A stretch of 64,000 bases of DNA from NCBI RefSeq assembly GCF_002797355.1, contig NZ_KZ454939.1:777828-841827 (forward strand). The letters run 5' to 3'. Position 1 is the first letter of the stretch. Each line of letters opens with the position of its first letter. The notes under the pieces are model-generated. The model made no database searches and was not told the origin of the DNA. It saw only the letters and a program-made list of their open reading frames with translations. The stretch is from Bacillus xiapuensis. Its GTDB lineage: Bacteria > Bacillota > Bacilli > Bacillales > Domibacillaceae. Below are positions 7,776 through 15,010 of the stretch, in pieces. The position numbers and the translations under genes are program-made.

Positions 7776-7821
7776 TCAAAAAAACAGCTGGGGAAATACG
7801 GTTCACTTTTCTCCAGCTGTT
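7776..7821 (-). terminator. Rho-independent terminator, minus strand
   Basis: AACAGCTGGGGA (7783-7794) pairs with TCTCCAGCTGTT (7810-7821), and the minus-strand product runs into seven U residues (7782-7776). No intact minus-strand gene lies upstream of it. It therefore most likely marks the end of the decayed gene to its right. Confidence 0.7.
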
Positions 7822-8003
7822 GTTGTCTGTCTTCAAAAAGATCATGTTCCCGTGCACATGCAGATAGCCCTTCACCTTCAATGGCGTGTCCAAACAGCCC
7901 TCGCATTCACGCGCTACATCCTCTTATTCCTAACCGATCCGTTTTTTTCTGTTCGTGTATTTCAAAAATGTCACACGGCGCCATTAAAGCATATCAGCCT
8001 CAT
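7822..8003 (-). pseudogene. Remnant of a minus-strand gene (frameshifted)
   Basis: Reading leftwards, one frame gives C-D-I-F-E-I-H-E-Q-K-K-T-D-R-L-G-I, then shifts. A second frame gives E-D-V-A-R-E-C-E-G-C followed by L-K-V-K-G-Y-L-H-V-H-G-N-M-I-F-L-K-T-D. Together these look like the C-terminus of a protein with a C-x2-C pair, ending at a good minus-strand terminator (7776-7821). The frame of the second part opens after a TAA. In B. subtilis yisN (DUF2777) lies nearby, so a yisN relic is possible from position only; I cannot confirm it by sequence. Confidence 0.35.
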
Positions 8004-8094
8004 TAAATACAAACGGTTCTTATTGAAAGGAGCGTCAAGGTCTCCAGAATGAATATATGTGCAGTTGATCTTTGACGGTGATCCGCAGCCAAAT

Positions 8095-8144
8095 AGAAAA
8101 CGATTGCATTGTAGTTTGACGGTTTAACAGGAAAAGCGTAATCT
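8095..8144 (+). promoter_or_regulatory. Promoter with CcpA (cre)-like site before the GH13-like gene
   Basis: AGAAAACGATTGCA at 8095-8108 differs from the cre consensus TGNAANCGNWNNCA only in its first base. Downstream, TTGACG (8116-8121) and TAATCT (8139-8144) are separated by 17 nt, a plausible sigma-A promoter. This arrangement suggests carbon-catabolite control of the amylase-like gene (inference). Confidence 0.5.
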
Positions 8145-8183
8145 TAAAGCGGTATGTTCATTTAGATGTGGGGGGAAGCGAAA

Positions 8184-9710
8184 GTGAAAAGGAGATTAAG
8201 TTCGCTGCTGCTAATACCATTTCTGCTTTTATACGTTTTTCCTGCTGGAGCAGGGGCGAAAGAAGAGCGAAAATGGCAAGACGAAGTGATTTATTATTTA
8301 ATGGTGGACCGTTTTCATAATGGTGACAGCGCAAACGACACAAAGAAAAATAATCATGACCCTTCTGCTTATCAAGGCGGCGACTTTTCCGGCGTGATAA
8401 GCAAGCTAGATCATATTAAAGATATGGGGTTTACTGCTGTTGTGTTAAGTCCGGTCTTTCAGAATCAGCCGGGCGGTTATCATGGCTATTGGATTACAGA
8501 TTTCAATCAAACGAATGAGCAATTCGGCACGAAGAAAGAGTTAAGAAAGCTAGTGAAAGAAGCGCATAAGAAAGACCTGAAAGTGATTCTTGACTTTCCG
8601 GTCACGCGCGTCAGTACGGAGCATCCTTGGACAAAGGATAGCGGTAAAACAGAGTGGTTTACCAATAAAAAGGAGCAGGCCCCTGAAAAGTGGCTTGGAC
8701 AAATGGCTACGCTAAATTTAGAGAATCAGGCCGTGAAGGAAGAATTGATTCGGGCAGTCCGGAAATGGGGAGAGGAGGTGGAGGTTGACGGGTACTATTT
8801 CAGCGATGCAACCGATGCGCCCTTGTCATTTTGGCAAGAAGTCACGCAGCAACTAAAGAAGCGAAATAAAGACTGGTTCTTGTTGGGCGAAAGCAGGGAG
8901 AAGGACATTCATAAGCTGGCTGAATACGAGAAAACCGGCTTGACGGGTGTGATGAACGCTCAATTGACCGCTCCCCTGCGCAAACAGTTTGCCAATGTTA
9001 ATAAGGATTCAAGTCAAACGCCTGAAGTGATCAAGAAGACGGCAGCTGTTCTGCAAAATCCGCTGCTGTCCGTCAACTATTTTGATTCCAATAAAACAGA
9101 GCGCTATACCCGCGATCTCGTGGAAGAAAAAAAATTGCCCGGAACCCGCTGGATGCTTGCATTAACGTATTTATACACTATTCCAGGAATTCCGGCGGTC
9201 TATTACGGATCTGAAATAGCGCTTGATGGCGGAGAGGGCGTCAGCAACCATCAATTACTTAACTTTAAAACTGATCAAGAGCTCATGGATTACATAAAGA
9301 AGCTCAGCTCGCTGCGTCAGGAGCTGCCGGCGCTTACGCGAGGGGACTTTGAGCTGTTATATGAAAAAGACGGCATGGTTGTTTTTAAACGGCAGTATAA
9401 GAAGGAAACGATTATCACCGCTGTCAATAATACGGATAAGAGCCAGAAAGTCCGGATTCCGGCTGAGCTTCTCAGCGGTAAGGATGAGAAAGAGCTGCGC
9501 GGACTGCTGCAGGATAGTCTCGTTCGCCCGGAAGGCGGCCAGTATACCATCATTCTGGACAGGGAGACGTCGGAAGTCTTTGCTCTTACCGGAAAAACAG
9601 GCATAAATGCCGCATTTATAGCCGCTTTAGCTGCTGTCTACATCATTTTCTTGATTTTCATATTTCTTGTATGGAAACGCGGAAGAAACAGCCGAGCCGA
9701 CCGGCGTTAA
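8184..9710 (+). CDS. Membrane-anchored GH13 (alpha-amylase-like) protein with degenerate active site
   Basis: A 508-residue protein starting at GTG 8184, behind GGGGGAAGC. This start gives a clean signal peptide (K-R-R-L-S-S-L-L-L-I-P-F-L-L-L) ending near A-G-A. The barrel follows (D-E-V-I-Y-Y-L-M-V-D-R-F-H-N-G-D), with a beta C-domain and a C-terminal membrane helix at about residues 478-499 followed by a basic tail. So it is exported and anchored with the enzyme domain outside. The fold is clearly GH13, but the catalytic positions are changed. Region I keeps Asp137 but has T-R instead of N-H. Region II has Tyr205 for Arg and Ser207 for the Asp nucleophile. Region III keeps Glu236. Region IV has N303-K304 instead of H-D. 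It is therefore probably not an active amylase and may bind glucans or serve a structural role. Upstream starts at 8166 lack a signal peptide. Confidence 0.88.
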   Translation: MKRRLSSLLLIPFLLLYVFPAGAGAKEERKWQDEVIYYLMVDRFHNGDSANDTKKNNHDPSAYQGGDFSGVISKLDHIKDMGFTAVVLSPVFQNQPGGYHGYWITDFNQTNEQFGTKKELRKLVKEAHKKDLKVILDFPVTRVSTEHPWTKDSGKTEWFTNKKEQAPEKWLGQMATLNLENQAVKEELIRAVRKWGEEVEVDGYYFSDATDAPLSFWQEVTQQLKKRNKDWFLLGESREKDIHKLAEYEKTGLTGVMNAQLTAPLRKQFANVNKDSSQTPEVIKKTAAVLQNPLLSVNYFDSNKTERYTRDLVEEKKLPGTRWMLALTYLYTIPGIPAVYYGSEIALDGGEGVSNHQLLNFKTDQELMDYIKKLSSLRQELPALTRGDFELLYEKDGMVVFKRQYKKETIITAVNNTDKSQKVRIPAELLSGKDEKELRGLLQDSLVRPEGGQYTIILDRETSEVFALTGKTGINAAFIAALAAVYIIFLIFIFLVWKRGRNSRADRR

Positions 9711-9730
9711 TCATTCAGCGAGCTTCATAT

Positions 9731-9780
9731 AGAGGGGGCATCGAAGAATCATTGAAAGATTCTTCGATGCCCCCTCTTTT
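9731..9780. terminator. Bidirectional terminator
   Basis: A perfect 20-bp stem (AGAGGGGGCATCGAAGAATC with its complement) and a 7-nt loop. There is a T-run on the plus side and an A-run equivalent on the other. It separates the GH13-like gene from the convergent degV transcription unit. Confidence 0.92.
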
Positions 9781-9789
9781 CTAAGCTAT

Positions 9790-9924
9790 TTACGGCAATT
9801 GCTCCGCTGGCGCGAAACGTCTGTCAAGAGATATAGTGGTCTCTCCGTGACGGACGGCGTATTGACCATCCTTTAAACGGAAGAGCATCAAGTTTGTCAG
9901 ATAGAAACAGCTGATGATCTTCAT
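9790..9924 (-). CDS. Hypothetical 44-residue protein downstream of degV
   Basis: An open frame of 44 codons from ATG 9924 to TAA at 9792-9790. It encodes M-K-I-I-S-C-F-Y-L-T followed by a hydrophilic half ending A-P-A-E-Q-L-P. AGAGGAAAAAG precedes the start, with somewhat long spacing. It lies between the degV stop and the shared terminator at 9731-9780, so it would be the last gene of that transcript. The frame also stays open upstream to the degV end but without a start. I do not recognise the family; composition is protein-like but the call is tentative. Confidence 0.35.
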   Translation of the reverse strand: MKIISCFYLTNLMLFRLKDGQYAVRHGETTISLDRRFAPAEQLP

Positions 9925-9968
9925 TTGAAAAACTTTTTCCTCTGAATGTTCTTCCTCTGATGATTGCT

Positions 9969-10826
9969 CTAGTTTTGTGCCCGGCTGTTTAAAAAGAATA
10001 GCGCAATCGTTCCCGGTCCTGCATGAGATGCGATTGTCGCGCCTATAATATGGGTATAAATGTCTTGACAGCCAAAACGCTCTTGAATCATGTTTTTTAA
10101 CAGTTCGGCCGATTCGAGGTCATTCCCGTGGCTGATTGCGATTCGCTGAGCAGATAAATGATCGCCCCGTTCTTCCATAAGGTCGAGCATGCGTTTAAAG
10201 GCTTTTTTGCGCCCGCGAATTTTTTCGAGCGGCACCAGCTTGCCTTCTTCAACATGCAGAATCGGCTTAATATGCAGCAGTCCGCCGATCCAAGCCGCTC
10301 CATTGGATAATCGGCCGCCCTTTGCTAAATGTCCAAGATCTTCAACGGTGAAGATATGTTCCATATGCTTGGAATGGAAAAGCAAATCATCGATTAATGC
10401 ATTTTTTGCCGCACCGGCCTGCAGCTGTTCAACAGCACGCATTACAATTAAACCATAGCCTAAGGAAGCGGCTTTCGTATCGATAATGGTTAAGTCGAGA
10501 TCCGGGTATTGCTCCCGCACTTGATCACGCACCATCACAGCGGTTTGATAGGTGCCGGATAACGCTGAAGAGAAGGCCGGATAGATTCCGGGTTCACCGC
10601 TTTTAGCCAGATCGGTAAAGAGCTTTTCAAACAGCAGCGGGGATGCTTGGGAAGTCTTTGGCATCTCTCCATTGTGAATCGCTTCATAGACTTCTTTCGG
10701 ATCAATGCCGATCATGTCTTCGTAGTCTCGGCCATGCATATGCACATGAAGCGGAATGGGTGTAATGGCATGTTGCTTGATGTATTCAAGCGGCAAATCA
10801 CAAGCTGTATCAGCAAATAACTTCAT
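9969..10826 (-). CDS. yitS: DegV-family fatty-acid-binding protein (YitS)
   Basis: A 285-residue DegV protein opening M-K-L-F-A-D-T-A-C-D-L-P-L-E-Y. The F-S-S-A-L-S-G-T-Y-Q-T-A segment of the lipid-binding site, I-D-T-K-A-A-S-L-G-Y-G and the C-terminal I-G-A-T-I-A-S-H-A-G-P-G-T are characteristic. DegV/FakB proteins bind a single fatty acid and, in FakAB systems, present it to a kinase. No FakA gene is nearby. A GGGGGGACC site precedes the start. It diverges from yitT, the order known from B. subtilis (yitS-yitT). Confidence 0.9.
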   Translation of the reverse strand: MKLFADTACDLPLEYIKQHAITPIPLHVHMHGRDYEDMIGIDPKEVYEAIHNGEMPKTSQASPLLFEKLFTDLAKSGEPGIYPAFSSALSGTYQTAVMVRDQVREQYPDLDLTIIDTKAASLGYGLIVMRAVEQLQAGAAKNALIDDLLFHSKHMEHIFTVEDLGHLAKGGRLSNGAAWIGGLLHIKPILHVEEGKLVPLEKIRGRKKAFKRMLDLMEERGDHLSAQRIAISHGNDLESAELLKNMIQERFGCQDIYTHIIGATIASHAGPGTIALFFLNSRAQN

Positions 10827-10917
10827 TCTGGTCCCCCCTATACGTTATATTATTGTATATGGTCACACGAAAAATAACAATGGAATAGGCCCTCAGCTTG
10901 TAAAAGGAGGAGATTAC

Positions 10918-11772
10918 ATGGAACAGCCGTCTATTTATATGCAAATCAAAAAAGCAATAATCGTAATCATTGGTGCGTTTTTAAGCGCTGCGGCGATGAA
11001 CCTGTTTTTAATCCCCGCTAATGTATATGCCAGCGGTTTTACTGGATTAGCTCAGCTGATTTCGACCATCGTTTCAACTTATACCCCGCTGCAGCTGTCA
11101 ACTGGCTTGCTGCTTGTACTGTTAAATATTCCCGTCATTATTCTTGGCTGGAGAAAAGTAGGAAAGTCCTTCACCGTTTACAGCTTCCTGTCCGTCATGA
11201 TTACCTCATTTTTTCTTACGATCATTCCGGTGAAGCCTTTGTCAGAGGACATCCTGCTCAATGCTGTTTTCGGCGGCGTAATTGCTGCCGTGGGAATCGG
11301 TTTAACATTAAAGTGGGGGGCATCCACAGGCGGGCTTGATATTATTGCCATGATCCTGTCGCGTATGAAGGACCGGCCGATCGGAAATTACTTTTTTATT
11401 ATGAATTCGGTAATTATCTTGACAGCAGGTCAGTTGTTTGGCTGGGAAAAAGCTTTATACACGCTGGTAGCCCTCTATGCAACGACACGGGTTGTCGATG
11501 CGGTTCACACCCGTCATACAAAGCTGACTGCGATGATTATTACGAGCAAAACCGAAGAGTTAAAGAACGCCATTTACGAAAAGCTGGAACGCGGGATCAC
11601 AGTGTTGCCGGCGAAAGGAGCTTTCTCCGGCCAGCAGCGGGAAATGCTGATGGTCGTCATCACGCGCTATGAATTATTTAATCTGGAAAGAATCTTGAAA
11701 GAAGTCGATCCTTCCGCCTTTACAAATGTTGTCGAAACAACAAGAATCTACGGTTTTTTCAGAAGAGAATAG
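10918..11772 (+). CDS. yitT: YitT-family membrane protein (DUF161/DUF2179)
   Basis: A 284-residue protein starting at ATG 10918, directly behind AAAGGAGGAGATT; the open frame before this is not coding. About five hydrophobic segments occupy residues 12-180, with G-A-S-T-G-G-L-D-I-I-A in the fourth. A cytoplasmic DUF2179 domain of about 80 residues follows, including T-V-L-P-A-K-G-A-F-S-G-Q-Q-R-E-M-L. Members are predicted transporters or membrane sensors without proven substrate. The minus-strand neighbour degV is divergent. Confidence 0.9.
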   Translation: MEQPSIYMQIKKAIIVIIGAFLSAAAMNLFLIPANVYASGFTGLAQLISTIVSTYTPLQLSTGLLLVLLNIPVIILGWRKVGKSFTVYSFLSVMITSFFLTIIPVKPLSEDILLNAVFGGVIAAVGIGLTLKWGASTGGLDIIAMILSRMKDRPIGNYFFIMNSVIILTAGQLFGWEKALYTLVALYATTRVVDAVHTRHTKLTAMIITSKTEELKNAIYEKLERGITVLPAKGAFSGQQREMLMVVITRYELFNLERILKEVDPSAFTNVVETTRIYGFFRRE

Positions 11773-11791
11773 CTTGCTTGTGACGATGGGG

Positions 11792-12616
11792 CTAAGAAAT
11801 ACGCGCGCCCAGGCTTAGCCTATCTTCCAGAAAGATAGCGACTCCATCCTCCTGATTCGTTAATGTCGTTTCATTGGCGATGTTTTTCAGCGGACTGATG
11901 GCATTGCCCATAGCCACCCCAACTCCCGCGTATTCGATCATTTCTAAATCATTATCCTCATCCCCGAAGGCGATAATCCGCTCTTTCGGAATGTGCAGAT
12001 CAGCGGCGATGCGCTGGATGCCGACGGCTTTGTTTAAACCGCTTTTAACAATTTCAATCACGTGCCACGGTGCTGCCCAGCGTCTGTGATCAATCACTTC
12101 GGTATGAACGGAAGTAAGGTGATCACGGATGCCGGCCACCTTTTCTTCTTGGGCATGAATCAGCAGACAAGTTGGATGCTCCGATAGCACGCGTCGCAAA
12201 TCGCCTGTCGTTACGGCCGGGTTGCCCATGCTAAATACATCGATCAGCCGCTGATCATGATAATGAAAGTAGACATTGTCTTTCACCTCTGCGACGATGT
12301 TGTGAAAATGATCATGATGGCAGGCCTCGACAATTTCGATGGCTGTTTGAACATCCATCGGTTCGTGATACATTCCCCAGCTCTTGTCGAGCGGATGATG
12401 AACAAACGCCCCGTTAAAGTTTACAATTGGTGTGGTCAAGCCAAGCTCACGATAATAAAGCTCGCTTGAGCGAAAGGGGCGGCCTGTGGCAATCATGATT
12501 TCATGGCCTTGCTCCATCGCCCGTTTCAGCGTGTTCTTTGTCCGCTGGGAGATGTTTTTCTCATCTGTCAGCAATGTCCCATCTAAATCCAAAACAATTA
12601 AATGTTTTTCCGTCAT
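11792..12616 (-). CDS. yitU: YitU, HAD-superfamily Cof-type phosphatase
   Basis: A 274-residue HAD hydrolase with motif I L-D-L-D-G-T-L-L near the N-terminus. Motif II is I-A-T-G-R-P-F, and motif III/IV is F-G-D-E-D-N-D-L-E-M with the conserved lysine in G-L-N-K-A-V-G-I. The insert between motifs II and III is the C2b cap of the Cof family. The start at ATG 12616 has GAGGTG 8 nt upstream; upstream in-frame ATGs lack a good site. Related B. subtilis proteins dephosphorylate the flavin precursor (ARPP) or sugar phosphates, so a riboflavin-pathway role is possible but not shown here. Confidence 0.88.
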   Translation of the reverse strand: MTEKHLIVLDLDGTLLTDEKNISQRTKNTLKRAMEQGHEIMIATGRPFRSSELYYRELGLTTPIVNFNGAFVHHPLDKSWGMYHEPMDVQTAIEIVEACHHDHFHNIVAEVKDNVYFHYHDQRLIDVFSMGNPAVTTGDLRRVLSEHPTCLLIHAQEEKVAGIRDHLTSVHTEVIDHRRWAAPWHVIEIVKSGLNKAVGIQRIAADLHIPKERIIAFGDEDNDLEMIEYAGVGVAMGNAISPLKNIANETTLTNQEDGVAIFLEDRLSLGARIS

Positions 12617-12804
12617 CGAACGGCACCTCATTTTCAGTGATTTTTTTACTTCTTTAGTGTAATCTGTAAGAAAAGTATATGTCCAATAGAGCGCGGGCAT
12701 TTATCTTATTTTCATCCCTATTTGGCATTTAGGCAGAGTAGGTGATAAAATGTTTGTACTTTTGTTATGATAAGAATAGTGAAAAGTAGAAAGGAGTGAG
12801 CAAG

Positions 12805-13113
12805 ATGGATCAGGATTTAAAAGAAAATATTATGGGAGCTCTTGAGCAAGTCATTGATCCTGAGCTGGGCATTGACATTGTCAACCTTGGCTTAGTTTAT
12901 GATATTGACATGACGGATGAAGGGAAGACGATCATTACGATGACTTTAACAGCCATGGGCTGTCCGCTTGCCGGGGTGATTGTCGATCAAGTGAAAGCTG
13001 CTCTTGCAGGCATTCCTGAAGTGAAAGATGTGGAAGTGAATATCGTTTGGAGTCCGCCGTGGTCTAAAGAAAGAATGTCCCGTTATGCCAAGATCGCTTT
13101 AGGCATTCAATAA
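12805..13113 (+). CDS. yitW: YitW, MIP18/DUF59 iron-sulfur assembly factor
   Basis: A 102-residue protein with the DUF59 pattern: L-E-Q-V-I-D-P-E-L-G-I-D-I-V-N-L-G-L-V-Y, followed by T-M-G-C-P-L with the conserved cysteine. Start ATG 12805 is 8 nt after AAAGGAG. SufT/MIP18 proteins assist iron-sulfur cluster maturation. It is monocistronic, ending in the terminator at 13144-13180, and lies next to the iron-sulfur regulator fnr. Confidence 0.92.
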   Translation: MDQDLKENIMGALEQVIDPELGIDIVNLGLVYDIDMTDEGKTIITMTLTAMGCPLAGVIVDQVKAALAGIPEVKDVEVNIVWSPPWSKERMSRYAKIALGIQ

Positions 13114-13143
13114 TACCTGAAAGCGGCTGGAGAGATCCCTCTC

Positions 13144-13180
13144 AAAAAGGATGACGCATCTGAACGCGTCATCCTTTTTT
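13144..13180. terminator. Bidirectional terminator between yitW and fnr
   Basis: AAAAAGGATGACGC pairs with GCGTCATCCTTTTTT around a 7-nt loop. It serves the convergent yitW and fnr genes; the fnr stop codon overlaps its edge. Confidence 0.9.
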
Positions 13181-13871
13181 AGTCAGTTTGACAAATGTCG
13201 ATCGGACAGTTGTCACAATTAATTTCATTCTTTAAATAATCAAGGTCGTGAATAATTAAGCTGCCTTTCTTAGTAGAGATAATTTGCTTTTTGCGCAAAT
13301 CGCTGAACATCCGGTTCACCACTTCCCGGGAAGTGCCGCATAAATTAGCAATTTCTTGATTGGTCAATGAAACGTCTATATGAATGCCGTCTTCCGCCCG
13401 GCGGCCAAATGTATTGCTTAACCGAATCAGCGTGGAATACACGCCGCCTTTTTTGCCGTGCAAAATCAAATCGCGCAATTTAGATTGGGTTTTTTGATTG
13501 TCTAGCTGTGTGCGCTGAAACCAACTCAGCATCACTTCCGGCTTGGATGCGAGTTTTTCTTCAAACCGTTTCTTCGCAATGACCATTGCTTCCCCGCTTT
13601 CTATAATTTTGGCATTGGCCAGGTAGAGAGAGCTTTTTTCAAACAAGTTGAATTCGGAGATAACATCGCCTTTTCCGCTGATGCGTAAAGCTAATTCCCT
13701 GCCGTCTGGCACGACTTTGCTAACTTGAACCTTGCCGCTTAACAGAAAGTAAATTTCTCGCGCCTCTGTTCCTTCTTGGAAGAGGTGGTCTCCTTTTCGG
13801 AAGAGCTTTATGGTGTTTTCTTCCTCAAACAGTGCCAACAACTGATCTGCAAGGGTCGGGAATGTAGACAT
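13179..13871 (-). CDS. fnr: Fnr, oxygen-sensing Crp/Fnr-family regulator
   Basis: A 230-residue protein. A cyclic-nucleotide-binding-like beta roll occupies about 20-115, then a dimer helix, and a winged helix with L-T-N-Q-E-I-A-N-L-C-G-T-S-R-E-V-V-N-R as recognition region. The C-terminus holds C219-x2-C222-x4-C227 (C-D-N-C-P-I-D-I-C), the arrangement of the C-terminal 4Fe-4S cluster of Bacillus Fnr. Asp134 in K-L-R-D-L-I-L-H-G-K-K-G-G is placed like the aspartate that is the fourth ligand in B. subtilis. Expected to activate anaerobic genes at TGTGA-N6-TCACA-like sites. No narK or nar genes are adjacent, unlike in B. subtilis. Confidence 0.9.
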   Translation of the reverse strand: MSTFPTLADQLLALFEEENTIKLFRKGDHLFQEGTEAREIYFLLSGKVQVSKVVPDGRELALRISGKGDVISEFNLFEKSSLYLANAKIIESGEAMVIAKKRFEEKLASKPEVMLSWFQRTQLDNQKTQSKLRDLILHGKKGGVYSTLIRLSNTFGRRAEDGIHIDVSLTNQEIANLCGTSREVVNRMFSDLRKKQIISTKKGSLIIHDLDYLKNEINCDNCPIDICQTD

Positions 13872-14000
13872 AGTACTCTCCTTTTTAAAATATAGAATAA
13901 TACTATTTTAATAGTAAAAAAAGTAAATAACAAGCCAGCCTCAAGAAGTAGCTTTTTTCAGAAATTTCCGGCGGGAACGGCGGATGGTTTCATGGATTGT

Positions 14001-14816
14001 TTACAAAAAAATAAGAATGAGAGGTCCGACAATAAAACAATAGATCGCAAAGTATTTTAAATTCCCTTGAGCCATGATGTTCATAAACCACTTTAAAGAA
14101 AAGTAAGACATCACGAAAGAACCAATAAAAGCCAATAAATAAGGAACCGCCAGCTGCTGAATGTTCGGATCATTCAGGATATCAGAAATACTTAAGATTG
14201 CTCCGCCGACACTAACGGGAATAAACAGCAGGAAAGAAAAACGCAAAGCTGTCTCCTGCCTCATGCCAAGTCCCATAGCGGCGACGATCGTTGCGCCGGA
14301 GCGGCTGATTCCTGGGATGAGGGCAATCGCTTGAGCGAAGCCGATGATGATAGCATCCTTCAGCCGCATATCGCCGTCATTTTTTCGCCCGCGCAAATTG
14401 CGAATGGCCCACAAGGCGATTCCGGTGATTATTAAGGTGATGGCTACGGTGCGCACAGAGGATAATTGATCTTCAATGAAGTCTCCAAAAACGACCCCGA
14501 TCACACCAGCAGGAATCGTGGCAATGATTAAGTAAACGATAAACATAAACTCCGAACGGTCTGCGGGGTTTTTCGTTCTCATGTATCCTAAACCGCTGAC
14601 AGCAAGCCGAAAAATATCTGAACGATAAATAACCAACACAGCCAGCAGAGAAGCAGTATTCACCATCAGCTCAAATGTCAGTCCTTTAATTTCTATACCG
14701 AAAAAATGTTTTGCAATCTGCAGATGTCCGCTTGATGAAATCGGGATTGGTTCAGTAAAGCCTTGAAACATTCCTAAAAGTAAATATTTTAATAATAAAT
14801 AAGCTTCTTCCATCAT
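14001..14816 (-). CDS. uppP: Undecaprenyl-diphosphatase UppP (BacA)
   Basis: A 271-residue integral membrane protein with about eight hydrophobic segments. Both active-site blocks are present: [14 protein letters not shown] near residues 19-32 and [12 protein letters not shown] near 165-176. The enzyme dephosphorylates undecaprenyl diphosphate to recycle the cell-wall lipid carrier and can give bacitracin tolerance. GGAGGAC precedes the start (ATG ATG). It is transcribed away from clpB. Confidence 0.93.
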   Translation of the reverse strand: MMEEAYLLLKYLLLGMFQGFTEPIPISSSGHLQIAKHFFGIEIKGLTFELMVNTASLLAVLVIYRSDIFRLAVSGLGYMRTKNPADRSEFMFIVYLIIATIPAGVIGVVFGDFIEDQLSSVRTVAITLIITGIALWAIRNLRGRKNDGDMRLKDAIIIGFAQAIALIPGISRSGATIVAAMGLGMRQETALRFSFLLFIPVSVGGAILSISDILNDPNIQQLAVPYLLAFIGSFVMSYFSLKWFMNIMAQGNLKYFAIYCFIVGPLILIFL

Positions 14817-14939
14817 AACTGTCCTCCAGCAAATATTTGACTTTTATAATGTAACATAATTGGCAATAAACAGCTAAAGAGACGAATTTCTTATTTTTCC
14901 GTCAAGAAGCTTTCCGATTTCTGCTTTTTCGCATAATAC

Positions 14940-14993
14940 TTTACAATAGACTGAAAAAAGAAATATAATGAAACAAAGGTCAAAAAAGGTCAA
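14940..14993 (+). promoter_or_regulatory. clpB promoter with CtsR operator
   Basis: TTTACA (14940-14945) and TATAAT (14964-14969) are 18 nt apart. Downstream is the direct repeat AGGTCAA-AAA-AGGTCAA at 14977-14993, which matches the CtsR heat-shock operator (A/G)GTCAAA-NAN-(A/G)GTCAAA and overlaps the probable transcription start. clpB is therefore expected to be repressed by CtsR. Confidence 0.88.
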
Positions 14994-15010
14994 GAAGAGG
15001 TGAAGGATGA

